A DNA stretch of 64,000 nucleotides from Circinella umbellata (Eukaryota > Mucoromycota > Mucoromycetes > Mucorales > Lichtheimiaceae), in NCBI GenBank assembly GCA_025093555.1, contig JAIWNF010000012.1, positions 806,001-870,000 on the forward strand, read 5' to 3'. The first letter of the stretch is position 1; each line of letters begins with the position of its first letter. The position numbers were made by a program, and so were the translations under genes. Below the pieces are notes generated by a model, which worked only from the letters and a program-made list of their open reading frames with translations, ran no database searches and was not told the DNA's origin. Shown piece after piece: positions 11,301 to 23,170 of the stretch.

Positions 11301-13070
11301 ATATTAAATTTTTATTTACATTGTTGCTGTCTTGATGATCTTCCACTGGTGATATTTGTTCCTGCTGCTCTTGTTTCTCATTCGAGTTGATATCTCGATA
11401 ATCTATCGAATAGTGATGTATTACAGTAGATGATGATTGTGATAACCGCCGTTCATTAGGGTGACCCCTATTTATAATTGATTGCTGTTTTTCATGTTCC
11501 ATTTCATCGACGTTGGTATTATTATTATTATTATTGTTGTTATTCTGAATATGATACATTTCCTGTTGGTGTTGTTTTTGCTGTTTTTCATCGATACATG
11601 TACTAGCTGAGCAATTGAGCGACAATTTGCTACTACAAACTGACAATCGACCATGGTTTCTGCTATTAGGTGACATGTCAAATAATGAAGATATAGCATC
11701 TTCGTCGTCCCGTGCAAAAGTATTGTAAATTGAATTCACAGTAATAGTTGATCGACTTGCAGCTCTACTAATAATACTACTGCGTGATTCACGTTTTTTC
11801 AATATTTGCTCCTGCCCTTGTTGCTGATACGTAGATAACGTATTGTTATTAGCGTTATTATTTGTTGAGCCTTTTTCTTCTACTAGCACTACACTGTTTT
11901 TTTCGATCGGATATTGCATTTTTGAAAAAAAAGTACTATCCAAATCAATTCCTTCAGCATCAATGAGAGATGAATCGGATATAAATGTTGCAGCACTTGT
12001 CATGGTGCTATTATCAGTGTTGGTCGTTGCTGTTTTGGATGTACAACTTACACTATAATCTCTATTAAGACTTCTAGGCTGTGATGATGCTGCAGATGAT
12101 GATGAAGTGTTACTGTAATTATTATGTCTATTATTTGATGGTATCGGGAGTGCGACAGGTATTAAGTCCGATTGAATGTTATTGTCATTTTCATGATTAT
12201 GATGATGGTTTTTACTGTGTTGTTGGTGTACAAATGCTTGTTGTTCATGTGATTTTTTCCCAGAAAAAGTAAAAACACTATCAACATCGTCCTCTTTTCG
12301 TTTTCTATTATTTCGGCGTAAACTCTTCAATTATGTTAATAATTAAAATATGTTCGAAAAAAGTAAGAAATTATCATTAATTTAAAGTATCTTTCTTACC
12401 GGTCGGAGTCGACGGAACAATATACTTAAAGACTGAGGCATGATTGTAGAAATATGTAAAATAAAATAAAAAAAGGGGGGTACGCATTATAATTTATACG
12501 TGTTAAATTTCAAATTTCTTGATTTATCCAAGTGAAAAATATAACAGAAGATCATAATGGTAATAATAATAAAGAAGTTTGAGACATATAAAAACGGACC
12601 AAACCTTACCCTTGTCAAAGAATCCCTTCGTCTTTTCTTTTTGGTACTATTATTATTATTATTGTTATTAGCTACTATTCTTTTATTAACTTTCTGCTGA
12701 CTGTTATCAACAAATTGTAATATTTCAAGTGAACGTGGTAATGATAATAATCGCTGTTTCTTTTTTACTGTTTTCGTTTTTACAGCAATTATATTGTTGT
12801 TGATAACAGAATTGATGGATGTTGGTGAGATAACAGGATCGCCATTATTGTTGTTTAATATGTTGGGATCTCGGAATTCGTCTTCCGCAAAACCTTTTTT
12901 TTTATAAATATATATATTTAAAATAAAAGAAACTATATATGCCAGTAGAAGCAATAAGCACATATATATGACCTACCACGTAAATCGTTGTTAAGATGTT
13001 GATTTAACGATATCCCTGTCATTTGTCGTGAATTTGGGAGTGTCAGCTGGTAATTATCATTGTCACACAT
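8352..13070 (-). CDS. Sec7-PH domain ARF guanine-nucleotide exchange factor (EFA6/Syt1 type)
   Basis: Nine exons with unbroken phase: 12977-13070, 12610-12893, 12400-12432, 11156-12324, 10774-10958, 10080-10654, 9383-9952, 8626-9231, 8352-8513; 1225 residues. The first ~490 residues are disordered (poly-Asn, Gln, Ser). The Sec7 domain spans about 497-640. It has RIAEWLGT, FAGQRIDESFR, the catalytic-glutamate motif KAEAQQIDR (Glu near 562) and the nucleotide-groove motif LLLNTDLH, then KKMTRAKFVRN. After a linker comes a PH domain (about 895-1040, split by an intron) whose end, WHGERHHVFSL to LPGAV, is characteristic of the PH domain in EFA6/PSD and yeast Syt1-like factors. The C-terminal helix follows. 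Family knowledge: such proteins load GTP on ARF at plasma or endosomal membranes. The gene converges with its left neighbour. Confidence 0.9.
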
Positions 13071-13138
13071 ACTTAATCGTCGAAATTCAAAATAAGTACA
13101 GTAGCATTAAAGTAAAAGAAAATCCAGTAATAAAAAGT

Positions 13139-13200
13139 GGGGGGAAAAGAGCAAGAGAGTAAGAAAGAGAGAGGGAGAAAGAGAAAAAGAGAAGAATGAA
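13139..13200 (-). promoter_or_regulatory. Pyrimidine-rich tract upstream of the Sec7-PH gene
   Basis: About 60 bases are almost pure purine on the + strand, hence CT-rich on the coding strand of the Sec7-PH gene, ending about 70 bases before its ATG. CT-rich leader or promoter tracts are common in fungi. Similar tracts precede the ATGs at 31226 and 35603. Role inferred only. Confidence 0.35.
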
Positions 13201-14738
13201 GAATTATTAATTATAGATGGGTGGCAACACTAAAGAAAAAAAGGATGTAAGCGAAAAAAAAATAGGGAGTGAAAAAAAAGTATATGCGCAACTTCAAATC
13301 GAACAGCAAAGCATGATTTTTTTTGGGAGGAAGTAGAAACAAGACAATTAGTTCATATGTATGTATATATTTAATTGTGTTTGTAGTACAGCGGTGTCAG
13401 ATATTAAAAAAAATAAGAGATGGAAAAAAAGAGAAATACCTGTACGCAAATGAGATGATCTTCACTCTTATTTTACCAGAAAAAACAAAAATGTTGCACA
13501 GGGCCCGAAAGCTACTTTTTTTGGTTTTGCATTTGATGACAAAATAATAGTGACTCTCTGATATAATATAATGGTATACAATATATATATTTATTCATAT
13601 GGCGATTAAGGTGGAAGATTATCTCCATATCATGAATACATGTAGGGGAGAGACAGAGACAGAGAGAGCAGAGATGAATAAACCCTATTTTTTTTTCGTG
13701 TAGATCTATTTTTTTTATTTGAAGAGAAATATTAAATTTGCTCTATGCTTTTGTAGCGATAATATACATAAGTATTATTGATCGTTCTCATTTTAGATAG
13801 TAATTTAAAGATACGCGGCGGTTACATTAAGGTTTCAAAGAGTGAAATATATTATAATAAAAAACACAGAAGGTATGTATTACTTTTTCTTTCTCTCCTT
13901 GGGCTTTATGCCCCTTCCTCCTCTATGGGATCTTAAGAAAACCGTTCTCATCCCATAATTTCCTGGAACGTTTTTTCCCATGAAAGAGTCGTAATATACT
14001 TGTGACCCCCCCCCACTCACCTCTCCTACCACCTGGACACCCCTTATACTTATTATCTTTTATTCACTAAGTAGATACATATGTCTTTGACAACCTTCAA
14101 AATTCCCGGGTAAGTATAATAAAAAAAATACCTGGATTGATCATATAAGAACATTAGCATCTCATATCAATTAAAAGGGATAGCACCTTAATAGACTACT
14201 ACGTATATATGCTAGTTTTTTCATTACTCTAGAAGTATATACTCTGACACGTGTTTAATAAGCTATATGTATGAGAAAATATTCTTGCATTTTGCGATAT
14301 TGGTAATCAAATGGCAATATACGTACTACATGGTATAAACATGTGGGGAAAGTACAGTATATATTCAACGTTACGTATAATAAAATACTAAGATGATTGT
14401 AAACATTTTTCTTTTGTAAATAGTAGCAGTTACCTAGTTAATGATAACAGTACTATGGCAGAAAGAAGTTATTCTTAACTATGATATCGATAATATAAAC
14501 AATTTCAAGAAATTGAATATATACAATTATTTGGGCAATCAAATTACGTATGTAGTTCATTTCCTTTTGTGGTTCCTTGATATGACAGGTGGCAATATAT
14601 TGCGTTCTCCTTTTCTGCTGCTCTGGTGCATACGTAGAATAATTAACTATGATGGTTCTTTTTTTACTACTTATAATCCCGAGACTGGTGGATGTCTGTG
14701 CCTGTTTCTTCTTGACAAATCTTCAGTTCCCCTATAAA

Positions 14739-14759
14739 TGTACATAGCTGCTATGTACA
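14739..14759. repeat. Perfect 21-base palindrome
   Basis: TGTACATAGC and GCTATGTACA flank a single central T, giving a perfect palindrome with 10-base arms in otherwise featureless sequence. It could be a dimeric protein-binding site, a cruciform or a remnant of an inverted repeat. No neighbouring gene indicates a function. Confidence 0.4.
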
Positions 14760-16650
14760 GCACAACAACTTTTAATTTAATCAATCAAATAAAACATATA
14801 TTTATAGTGGCAATTGCATGATGTTGGTAAAAGGATAGTAGCTGGTTCAATCCTTCTATATTTACGTGAATAGTAATGATGTTCCGCATTTTTTTTTAGA
14901 AACTGGCATCTGCGTCGTTTCAACTTCAAAATTTATATATGTATCTAATAATGGTCAGCACTGCTTTATTATATCCGTAAACATTATTATATATGATAGT
15001 CTCGTTTTGTAAAATAAAACTAAGAGGCTAACCAAATCTTGTTTGTGGTGCATATTATTATGTAAATATTTACACATTATCACGGGACTATAAATAACAT
15101 GATTTATTTTACATTACTAAATTTATTACTATTGGTTCTTTGTTGAATTTCGAATCTGAATGACATTATAGACAATAAAACAAGCATAAGTCACAAATAT
15201 ATGCAAGCTGTGGGTTACACAGATCTTCCAAACAAATAATTTTGAGGAACGAATTCTAACCTGAGAAGTCAAGTCGCACCGTCCTTCGGATTTAAGCGTG
15301 ACGACAAATCGAATGTCCTTTTTTTTTTTGGAAAATGCTCCTGTAACACAAGATTTTGAAGCAAATTTATTAAGTGAGATGCATGACAATAGTCTTTGAT
15401 CATCCGATTCTCGTTACTGGAAGAAGCTAAGAAGGAAAGTATACCTAAAATTTTGTTTCCATATATATAAAATACATGGTACGACAGATAATCGATCTGA
15501 TTTTTTATTATATGTTAATATACAAGAATTAAAGCCGATTGGGTCATTCATCGGACCTATTTAGCAACTAATAGCTATAAGAAAAACAGTACCGTGCCCA
15601 TTTAATTGGTGGCTTCCAAGTAAAGAACCACTGGATTTATTTTCCGTATTTATATTTTCATACCATACGCATCTATGTGGTTATCTGTAATTTTGGTAAA
15701 AGTCGGTGCAGAATATTTGGATAAAAAAGTGTAACAATATACATTAAATATATTTTAGTCGATTTACTACCTGTAGTGTAGCCTTCATCTCAATGTAGCT
15801 CCCCTGACCATTTCAGATTGTGTTACATAAAGTGTTTTATAGTTGTTACCATTACCACGACTTCTCAGCAAAATAGTTTACCTGCTAATGTGAAGAAGCG
15901 TACGAGAACTGCGTCGTTGCTTATATTAACTCTACTGTAACGGTATTTACTTTCAATTAAATTTACAAATCAAAATTTTCTAATCTAACGGGATCCAATA
16001 AAAATGCTATAATATAAGAAAGAAATGGTATGAAAAGATAGCAAGTTAATAAATGAAGTGATATCAATACATATTCATACTACTATTTATAGTAGTAGTC
16101 CATTCACAATTATCCCCACTATGATATATATATTAACTTGCCATAAACAAACTGAAAGGAACCCGCCAGTGATTATATTTTGACATATAAAAAAAGAAGA
16201 AAATAAATTTCAATGAGAACTATTGCTTTCTTACACAATTATTTGATGATATATATCTAAAAGTTACAAAGATATAATGCTTACCAAGTAAGACAGGTCA
16301 ATGCTTCTTCCCTCTCGGGCACACCAACCTGGATAAAAAAGAAAAAAAATTGGTTCCCTGTGGATGGTCTCTGCCATACAATGCTTTTTTTACAAAATGG
16401 GAAAACGTTACAACGACGTAAGGTTTGAGTATCCACAAGGAACCACCCAGGAGCCTTGGACCCAGAGGACCTTGAAGATTGTGTCAGCTGCCTTGGGAAC
16501 TATAGTCATGATAAAGAATTACATGTTATTGTTAGTAAAAAAAATAATAAGTATCATATAATGTTGTCTAAAGTAAAGGAGCAGCGAGGGGGAAAATATC
16601 ATTATGAATATAGAATACTTACACTTCATTTGATTAGCTGGCACAAAAAA

Positions 16651-16651
<1 letters not shown>

Positions 16652-16691
<40 letters not shown>
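16652..16691. repeat. TG dinucleotide microsatellite
   Basis: About twenty TG repeats in a row. The valine/cysteine run in the + strand reading frames here is an artefact of this repeat, not a protein. Confidence 0.95.
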
Positions 16692-16693
<2 letters not shown>

Positions 16694-18794
16694 AGATACT
16701 TTTTTTTTTGAGTGAAAAAATTCTGCCTTTATATATCTTTTTTTAATCCAGCTTTAATTTTTCGTCTATTCTCATGACAACATGTGGTCAATAAGATATG
16801 CTACCTTTTTGGTATCAACATGTTCATGTCTCAAATAAGAATTTCTCTGTTATGCTCAAATATTAATTCGCGTGATCGGATTGATAAACTATTCTATGCT
16901 CTTAAAAGAGTAGGGGGGGGGCGAATCACAAATTTTCTTTTTGATCTTGCATTAAACAAGAAATCAGAGAAGTAAAGATTATTTATCACACGCTCTTAAG
17001 TAAAAATTGTAAAAAAGAGTGGCTATATATCACTTATATTACTCCTGCATGTCTTTTTTTGTTATTTATCATTCCGCTTTTTTTTTTTTTGGTGAGATAA
17101 ATGCCTTATTACCACTGACGCGGGAGATAACTAATACTTATTTTTTAATTTGAAAAACTTTTGTTTTATTGAAAAGATAAATTTCTCTATTAAAAGAAAT
17201 GTAGTATAATTATTCAGTATCAGAGAACAAGAGGTGTATATGATATCTAGCTAATGATTTATTATGGAAATGGAGTTTAGCGATCACCAGATTTCACGGC
17301 TGTTTATCAAGTAAAGCAGGGCAGTACATGGCCGATTAATTTCTTTGTTATAATTGAATCTTAATATATAACAAAGTTGGTATAGTGTTACTCTTACATT
17401 GGTAGCAAGACCTTCGGAATACGTATGATAATGTTAAAAAAGAAAATTAAGGGGGAGAAGATAAACAAGACGCGATGTCTTTTTGTGTTACTAAAATTAA
17501 ATTCTAAAATGCCAGTTCAATTTTTCGCTCGTCTATGCCGAAACCACTAATGATGACAATAAATACTACTTTTAGAGTGATAAAATCAATAAGAGTAATT
17601 TATATATTTATTGAATATATTTGAAGAGAAGATAGTGATAAAAAGAATAACTAAGGCTAATGAATACGTATGTATAATAAAATAAAAATGAAAAGATTTC
17701 ACGCGAAAATGAAATTACGTATTACTTACGTGTAATGAATAAATCCCATCAAGGGTAATAAATTAAGGTAACAATAAAGAATGTAAAAATAGCCCAGCGA
17801 ACAATGTGTTCTATACATCTTTGTTTTTATTATTACTTTATCAAAAACCTAAAAAACTCCCCGAAGATTTCCATATTTTGGATGTTGAAAAATAGAATGT
17901 GAAAGATTTATAATCATATTGTTGAACTACTTAATAATCCGTAACGACGTGTTGGCTTCTAAACTGAACAGCAACGACCACAACAACTACTTTTTGATTA
18001 ATTCACTTGTATTCCAATCTCTTGAAATAACAATCAGCAATGATGATGATGATGAAGAAGAAGAAGAAGATATCCAAGAGATCAATGAAGTAGATGCCGG
18101 TATCTTACAGACCCAAGCTGAACAAGATTAAATTATGCAATATTTACTTTATCAATGGTTATTTATTTTTCAAGTAGAATTAGCTACATATGTCTCTGAT
18201 GAATTAAGATAGATTTTATTAAATTTATTCAAGTACGTAGTAGTCTTGTACTCATCACTTGATAGTCGAAACGATATCAAGCATGTTAGATAAATATTTA
18301 AATCGTAGAGTAACAAATAAACCAACTACAAAAAAAAGGTGTTATTTTAGTACATCCAAGAGCAAATTAAAGCTAGTTTTTAGTTTTATTTTTCAGGTTT
18401 GTGAGCAGCTTTTATCCTGTATCGAATAAAAAATCGGATAAACAACATAGTATAACGTCTTTGTTATGTCAAGTCTTACTATATTACATAATCGGTATAT
18501 AAACAGAAATAGAACCTGTTCTATTACTGTATGCTCATACAATTTATGTTGGACGAGATGCGAAAACAAGTTTCTCAATAAACTCAAACAATAATCATTT
18601 ATAACATATTTAGAGTTAAACTGCAGAATTTATATGACTTATATATGTGATGATCGAAGATGCTGATGGATATATGACCATCATATAGTAATTGCATACA
18701 TTTGCATGTCAGATTATGGTTCAACCCTGGAAAAAAACTAGAAAAACCAGGGTGTTTGTAGCAATTCCCAAAATGAAAAGGCAAAATAGACTAC

Positions 18795-19470
18795 CTTCCA
18801 CTGGACTAGTGGCTGTTTATAAGCCAAAGTCATAGTTGGTCTTTTGTTTCTATATAAAAAATCAAGACCAAGATCAATTTCATCCGATTCACTCGAAGGT
18901 TGAGTAATGGAAAGATTAACTGGCAGATCGCGTGAAGATTGACTACTTGATCCGGCAGGTGTTGATGCTGCAAGATTCTGTTCCTGAACAATTTTTCTCG
19001 GACGGCCTCAGCCATGCTTAGCGAGTTGATTTTGAGTAGTGTTATTGGAATGATTCATCGTAAAATAATTGAGAAAAAAAAGAGCAATGTGTAATATAGT
19101 CTCAAACCCTTCACAATTCAGTATTTATAACTCGACTTCAGTATTCCTTCGTCGTTATCTTCCATTTTTGGTAACTTTTTGAAGCTTTTCAGCGGACTTC
19201 TTCAATTTCTTACCAAAAAAATAAAATCGAGTTATGATACTGCCCGCCTCAATTATCTAATGTTTTAGACTTATAATCATCAAGCAATGCAAAGATACTG
19301 TATACACCATTTATACCAGAAACAATTCTAACAATGAAACCATTGTCATTTTTTACTATCGTTTCGGCTGTTTGCGTGTTTTCAGTACCACAGTTATCGC
19401 TAGCAATAGCATTATTGGTGTCTTTGTTATTACGATTGCTATTGCTTGAAAGTGATTTTTCGTAGAGAGT
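18795..19470 (-). pseudogene. Decayed gene with AT-hook-like motif
   Basis: Three adjacent minus-strand reading frames look like protein but are broken. Segment 1 (19470-19249) has no start codon and reads through FIVRIVSGINGVYSIFALLD before a TGA. Segment 2 (19250-19155), shifted by one base, reads GKKLKKSAEKLQKVTK before a stop. Segment 3 (19058-18795) starts with ATG and is interrupted by a TGA directly before GRPRK, where CGA would give RGRPRK, an AT-hook-type motif. It then stays open through a Ser-rich linker and DEIDLGLDFLY. The single C-to-T type nonsense change and the frame changes suggest a dead gene, possibly mobile-element derived. An alternative is a real gene with exons I cannot join. 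Family unknown. Confidence 0.35.
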
Positions 19471-20982
19471 TTATCTAGCTCTCTGGTCGCTGATTACAAA
19501 CCTATACTATGTTTTGGCATTTGTTTCATATAAAGCCCATCGTTTTTTTTAAAAAAAAATACGCTAAATAGGACACAACCATTTGGCAGATTGAGTTCAA
19601 TAGCGAAATCTTTAACGGCGAATATGGGTCATCTCTAGAGTGTTTCTGGATTTTTATTTAATATTTATGATACATAGGCTCTCTTTTCTTAGCATTTTAA
19701 AAACTATCACAAGCTTTTCTTTTTTTAAGTTATTTGATTAAAAAGTTCCATTTACCTGTTTTTTTTAGACCAGTAGTGGTTCAGAGCATTATTACAAATC
19801 TTATTTATTCTGGCTTAATTATTTACTCGACTCTTTAGATTGAATTAGAAAGTGAATATCACTCTGCGGAATTGTTCATGCCGATTGTTATATATTGAGA
19901 TTTTTTTCTTCATCCAAACTCGACTAACATTATTAATAATTTGAGCAAATACGCTCATTTATCGCAGTCATTGAGCTACTCCCTCTAGATGTTCTACACA
20001 CAAAGTTGCATTTCATTATAAATCTGAAGAACGAAGGAGGAGCAAGACAAACACAGTTTTCATAGTTGTTTTAATGTTATGCTCATATGTTAGAGCGATC
20101 CAAATACAGCAGTAAATAGTATTAAGATTATTGTTTTTCCTTTATATTATAATCTCATTTATATATATAACTGTTTTTTTCTTTTCAGTATATAAATCCT
20201 CTAAATCATGCTTTCGTTGGCCGAACATGTTATATAAACATAAAACAGCGACCCACTATGGTACTGTTCATATTATTCATCAATTCGCATTTCTCTTTCC
20301 ATCTTTGTAAATTGCTGCGGGAAGAAAAAGAAAAAAAGGAAAAGGAAAGAACTGAAAGGGTAGGAAGGGCTTAGGTAGTCCCTTTTTTATACATTTCAGC
20401 AAAAGTATCGAGGATTACATTTTAATGAGGGAATAATGTGGCGTTGGCTTATATATATTATATAAGTTTAATAAATTAGATAACCTTTTATTAATACCAT
20501 ATATGCACTAATGCTTCATTAAGGTTTGATTTCATTGGGACAGACTGAAACAATCACTACTCCTTCTGGAAACTCTACGATTTGTTAATATCAAGAACAA
20601 TAACAAGTTCTTTAATGAATAAATTATTAAAATCAAATTTGATATATTATTTGAATAAGCTGATAAGAACCTATTACTCTCTATATAAAATTAAACAAAA
20701 CATAGCACTGTTGTCGAGATGTACCGTAACAAATTCAGAGTAGAAGGGATAAAAATGGAATTAAAGAATGAAATGGGATTTATTCCCAGACTTCTTGATA
20801 AACACACAGAAATTTACAGCTCTGACTTTCTTTTTTTCGCTTTCTCCTCGTTGCCTTTTACATATCCTTTCTCTCTCACACTTAAAAAAAGCACCCGTTC
20901 TTTTTTTTTCGCTTTTTTGCTTATACAAGAATCTAACATCGCACCATTTCTGATAATATATCGAAAGAGAATAAAGCCTTGA
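19471..20982. other. Spacer upstream of the bromodomain gene
   Basis: About 1.5 kb of AT-rich sequence with no supported gene. The last 200 bases contain T-rich and CT-rich stretches on the + strand (for example around 20820-20925), as expected of a leader or promoter for the gene starting at 20983. Confidence 0.45.
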
Positions 20983-22781
20983 ATGGACGACTGGGCCTTT
21001 CAAGAAAGCAGTGACTCTGCTATGGGCACAGTCAATAATGTTCACCTCCTTTGGAAATTCCAGACACTAGATTCACTGGGACTAAGTGAACAGCACAACG
21101 ATACTACTACAAATAGACCATTACAAGATAACGAAACTTCAACTTTCATTCCTTCTGAAGCAAATCGTACTGTACCAGATGATTTACAACAAGACATTGA
21201 TCGTATATTGAATATGCCCACAGAAGGTAATAGACCCAAAAAAAATATTTAATATAATATACAGTGGAACAAAGGAACAACAAACAAGAAATATATTGCA
21301 CACACATACCAAAAAATGCCTATATATTTATTATTATATATTTATTGCATATTACATATTTTTATTTACTTTTATTTTTTCTTATTTAATTGAAAAATAA
21401 AACAGATATAGTACCTTCACCAGTTATGCTCAACGATTCTTCGTCATTACACAATAATAATGCTTCTTATCCACCAGAAGTTTTGTTTTCCGGTTCGTCG
21501 TCAAGCTATGACATTAACGAATTACCTACCAGTCAATCCCCAATGCCAACTATTCCTAATATTTCCAATACATTGACGGCTGTGCGACGTAAAAGATCAC
21601 GATCACCATCCTTAAGCATACCTCTTGCTGACGATCGACCTATGGTAAAGCTACGTACCAATGAGTCAGTTGTTCCAGAAATTACTACTGTAGACCCATC
21701 GTCATTTCTTAACAGCAACTACAACAACAGTTCGGTTGTACCTGCTGCTGCATCAGGAATAATGTCTGTTGATCAAGGGCAGCAGGGACAACTACTACAA
21801 CAGCAGCAGCAAACACAGCATCATGCATTCGATACCCCAAAAGCAACCACTGCAATAAAAGCAAAATCTTTTCCACGACGACCGCGCTTGCGTGTACATA
21901 TACAAAAACCTTCATCAAAATCATCATTAGCATCATCAGCATCACCCATAGCAACAGGAGCGTCTTCCCCTTCGATAGTTAAAATAATTCCAGAACCAAG
22001 TGATCCAATGCAACATCGCTTGGATGGGATGGGAATTAAAAGGCTTACAATTGCTATACTTCGACGATTAGGCGTTGTTTTAGACATCAATGAATTACCA
22101 CCTGTGGATAACAATGATCAAAAGAGAAGAGGTATCGATTCACGCCAAGTGTTACCATTACCAGCGATGCAAGTAATTACGACAATGATTCTTGGGACAT
22201 CAGGCGACAAGGATGTTTCGCAGACAGATGGCTCTCAGATTTCCAACGGGGATCTTGTTGCTGTGCAACGGATGGTGATTGAAGGACTTCGAGTTAAGAA
22301 CATTTCGATTAATACAGTCATTACTAAGCGATTAATTAGCAGTAATGCAATCCCCGTCGATCAAACGGGTTCCGTGACAAGAACAGATCCTTCTAATAAT
22401 GATAGATTTATTGACCTCAGTAATGTCAAGTATGAATTACCTTTGAATGTAACTCGACTGTTCCTACGTCTTTATCGATTCATTCTCAACATGCTGCTTG
22501 CTACTCCAGATTGCTGGCCTTTTATTCAACCAGTTCCTGATTCTGCAGTTTTATATCATCAAGAGATCAAGACTCCAATGGATTTATCAACAGTCGAGAA
22601 AAAGGCATGGCAAGGAACCTATACTACATTTTCGAAATTTGAAAAGGATATCCTTTTGATTTGGAGAAATGCAAAGTCGTATCATAGTAATACAGGTACC
22701 ATTCCGAAACACGCTGATAAATTGGATGAGCTGTTTCGTAAAATTGTATTGGACTTGAAAACCCAAATAAGGTATGGATAA
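20983..22781 (+). CDS. Bromodomain protein with atypical acetyl-lysine pocket
   Basis: Two exons, 20983-21226 and 21406-22781, with phase-1 continuity; 539 residues. The first ~330 residues are largely disordered: Ser/Asn/Gln-rich, a basic RRKRSRSP patch that may be a nuclear signal, and PRRPRLRVH. The C-terminal ~95 residues form a bromodomain. It has WPFIQPV at the end of helix Z, the ZA loop with EIKTPMDLSTVEKK, GTY with F..D in helix B, then NAKSYHSNTG and HADKLDELF in helix C. Notably the Asn that normally follows this Tyr and binds acetyl-lysine is replaced by His (residue 508, codon 22683-22685). The protein should be nuclear and chromatin-linked, but acetyl-lysine recognition may be altered. 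Which complex it belongs to is unknown. Confidence 0.85.
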
Positions 22782-23170
22782 AATAAGAATAAAACAGAGA
22801 GAAAAAGATATATGACACACTGTTGTGAGCGAAATTGATTAATTACAAAATATTAAAAAAGTAGACCTTCAAAGAACCAAAAATCTGCTCCAAGTAATGA
22901 TTTCCGATTTGATCCAATGGAGCGGATATCTGAAGAAAATGAGATTACTTCATCATTATTATCACGATTGTTTTCTCCAAACAGGTAATAAAAAAACCAT
23001 GAGAGAAAAAGAGAGAATGGTTCTGCAATCCAAAAAGCAAAAAGCAAAAATTTGACAACAACGGAAAAAGAAAAAAAAAATACTAATTGATTATTTCTTA
23101 TTATTATGGTTGGGATGGGAAAAAACTCTTCACTCATACACACAATAGTACTGTATACACGATATCAGCC
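22782..23170. other. Intergenic spacer
   Basis: About 390 bases between two + strand genes. An ATG at 23087 is in frame with the next gene and would add 28 residues, but the extension is unlike the folded region that follows, so the start at 23171 is preferred. Nothing else is seen. Confidence 0.45.

Larger units (their letters stand above)
13201..18794. other. Gene-poor spacer
   Basis: About 5.6 kb of AT-rich DNA without a defensible gene. Visible items are a perfect 21-base palindrome (14739-14759), a TG microsatellite (16652-16691), and two stretches that read like coding debris. One is at 16463-16560 (an acidic, Cys-containing exon-like frame with LDPEDLEDC). The other is at 17919-18131, whose frame ends in an Asp/Glu run and DAGILQTQAEQD before a stop. 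Neither has a complete gene around it. Several TACGTA hexamers are present. Confidence 0.45.

Noticed and set aside
14441..14737. 98-codon + strand ORF
   Set aside because: Low-information AT-rich composition, no motif, no splice partners; probably chance.
16456..16746. ORF with LDPEDLEDCVSCLG, considered as a checkpoint-clamp (Rad9-like) exon
   Set aside because: The resemblance is only a loose helix-strand pattern. It then runs into a TG microsatellite and no further exons of such a gene are present.
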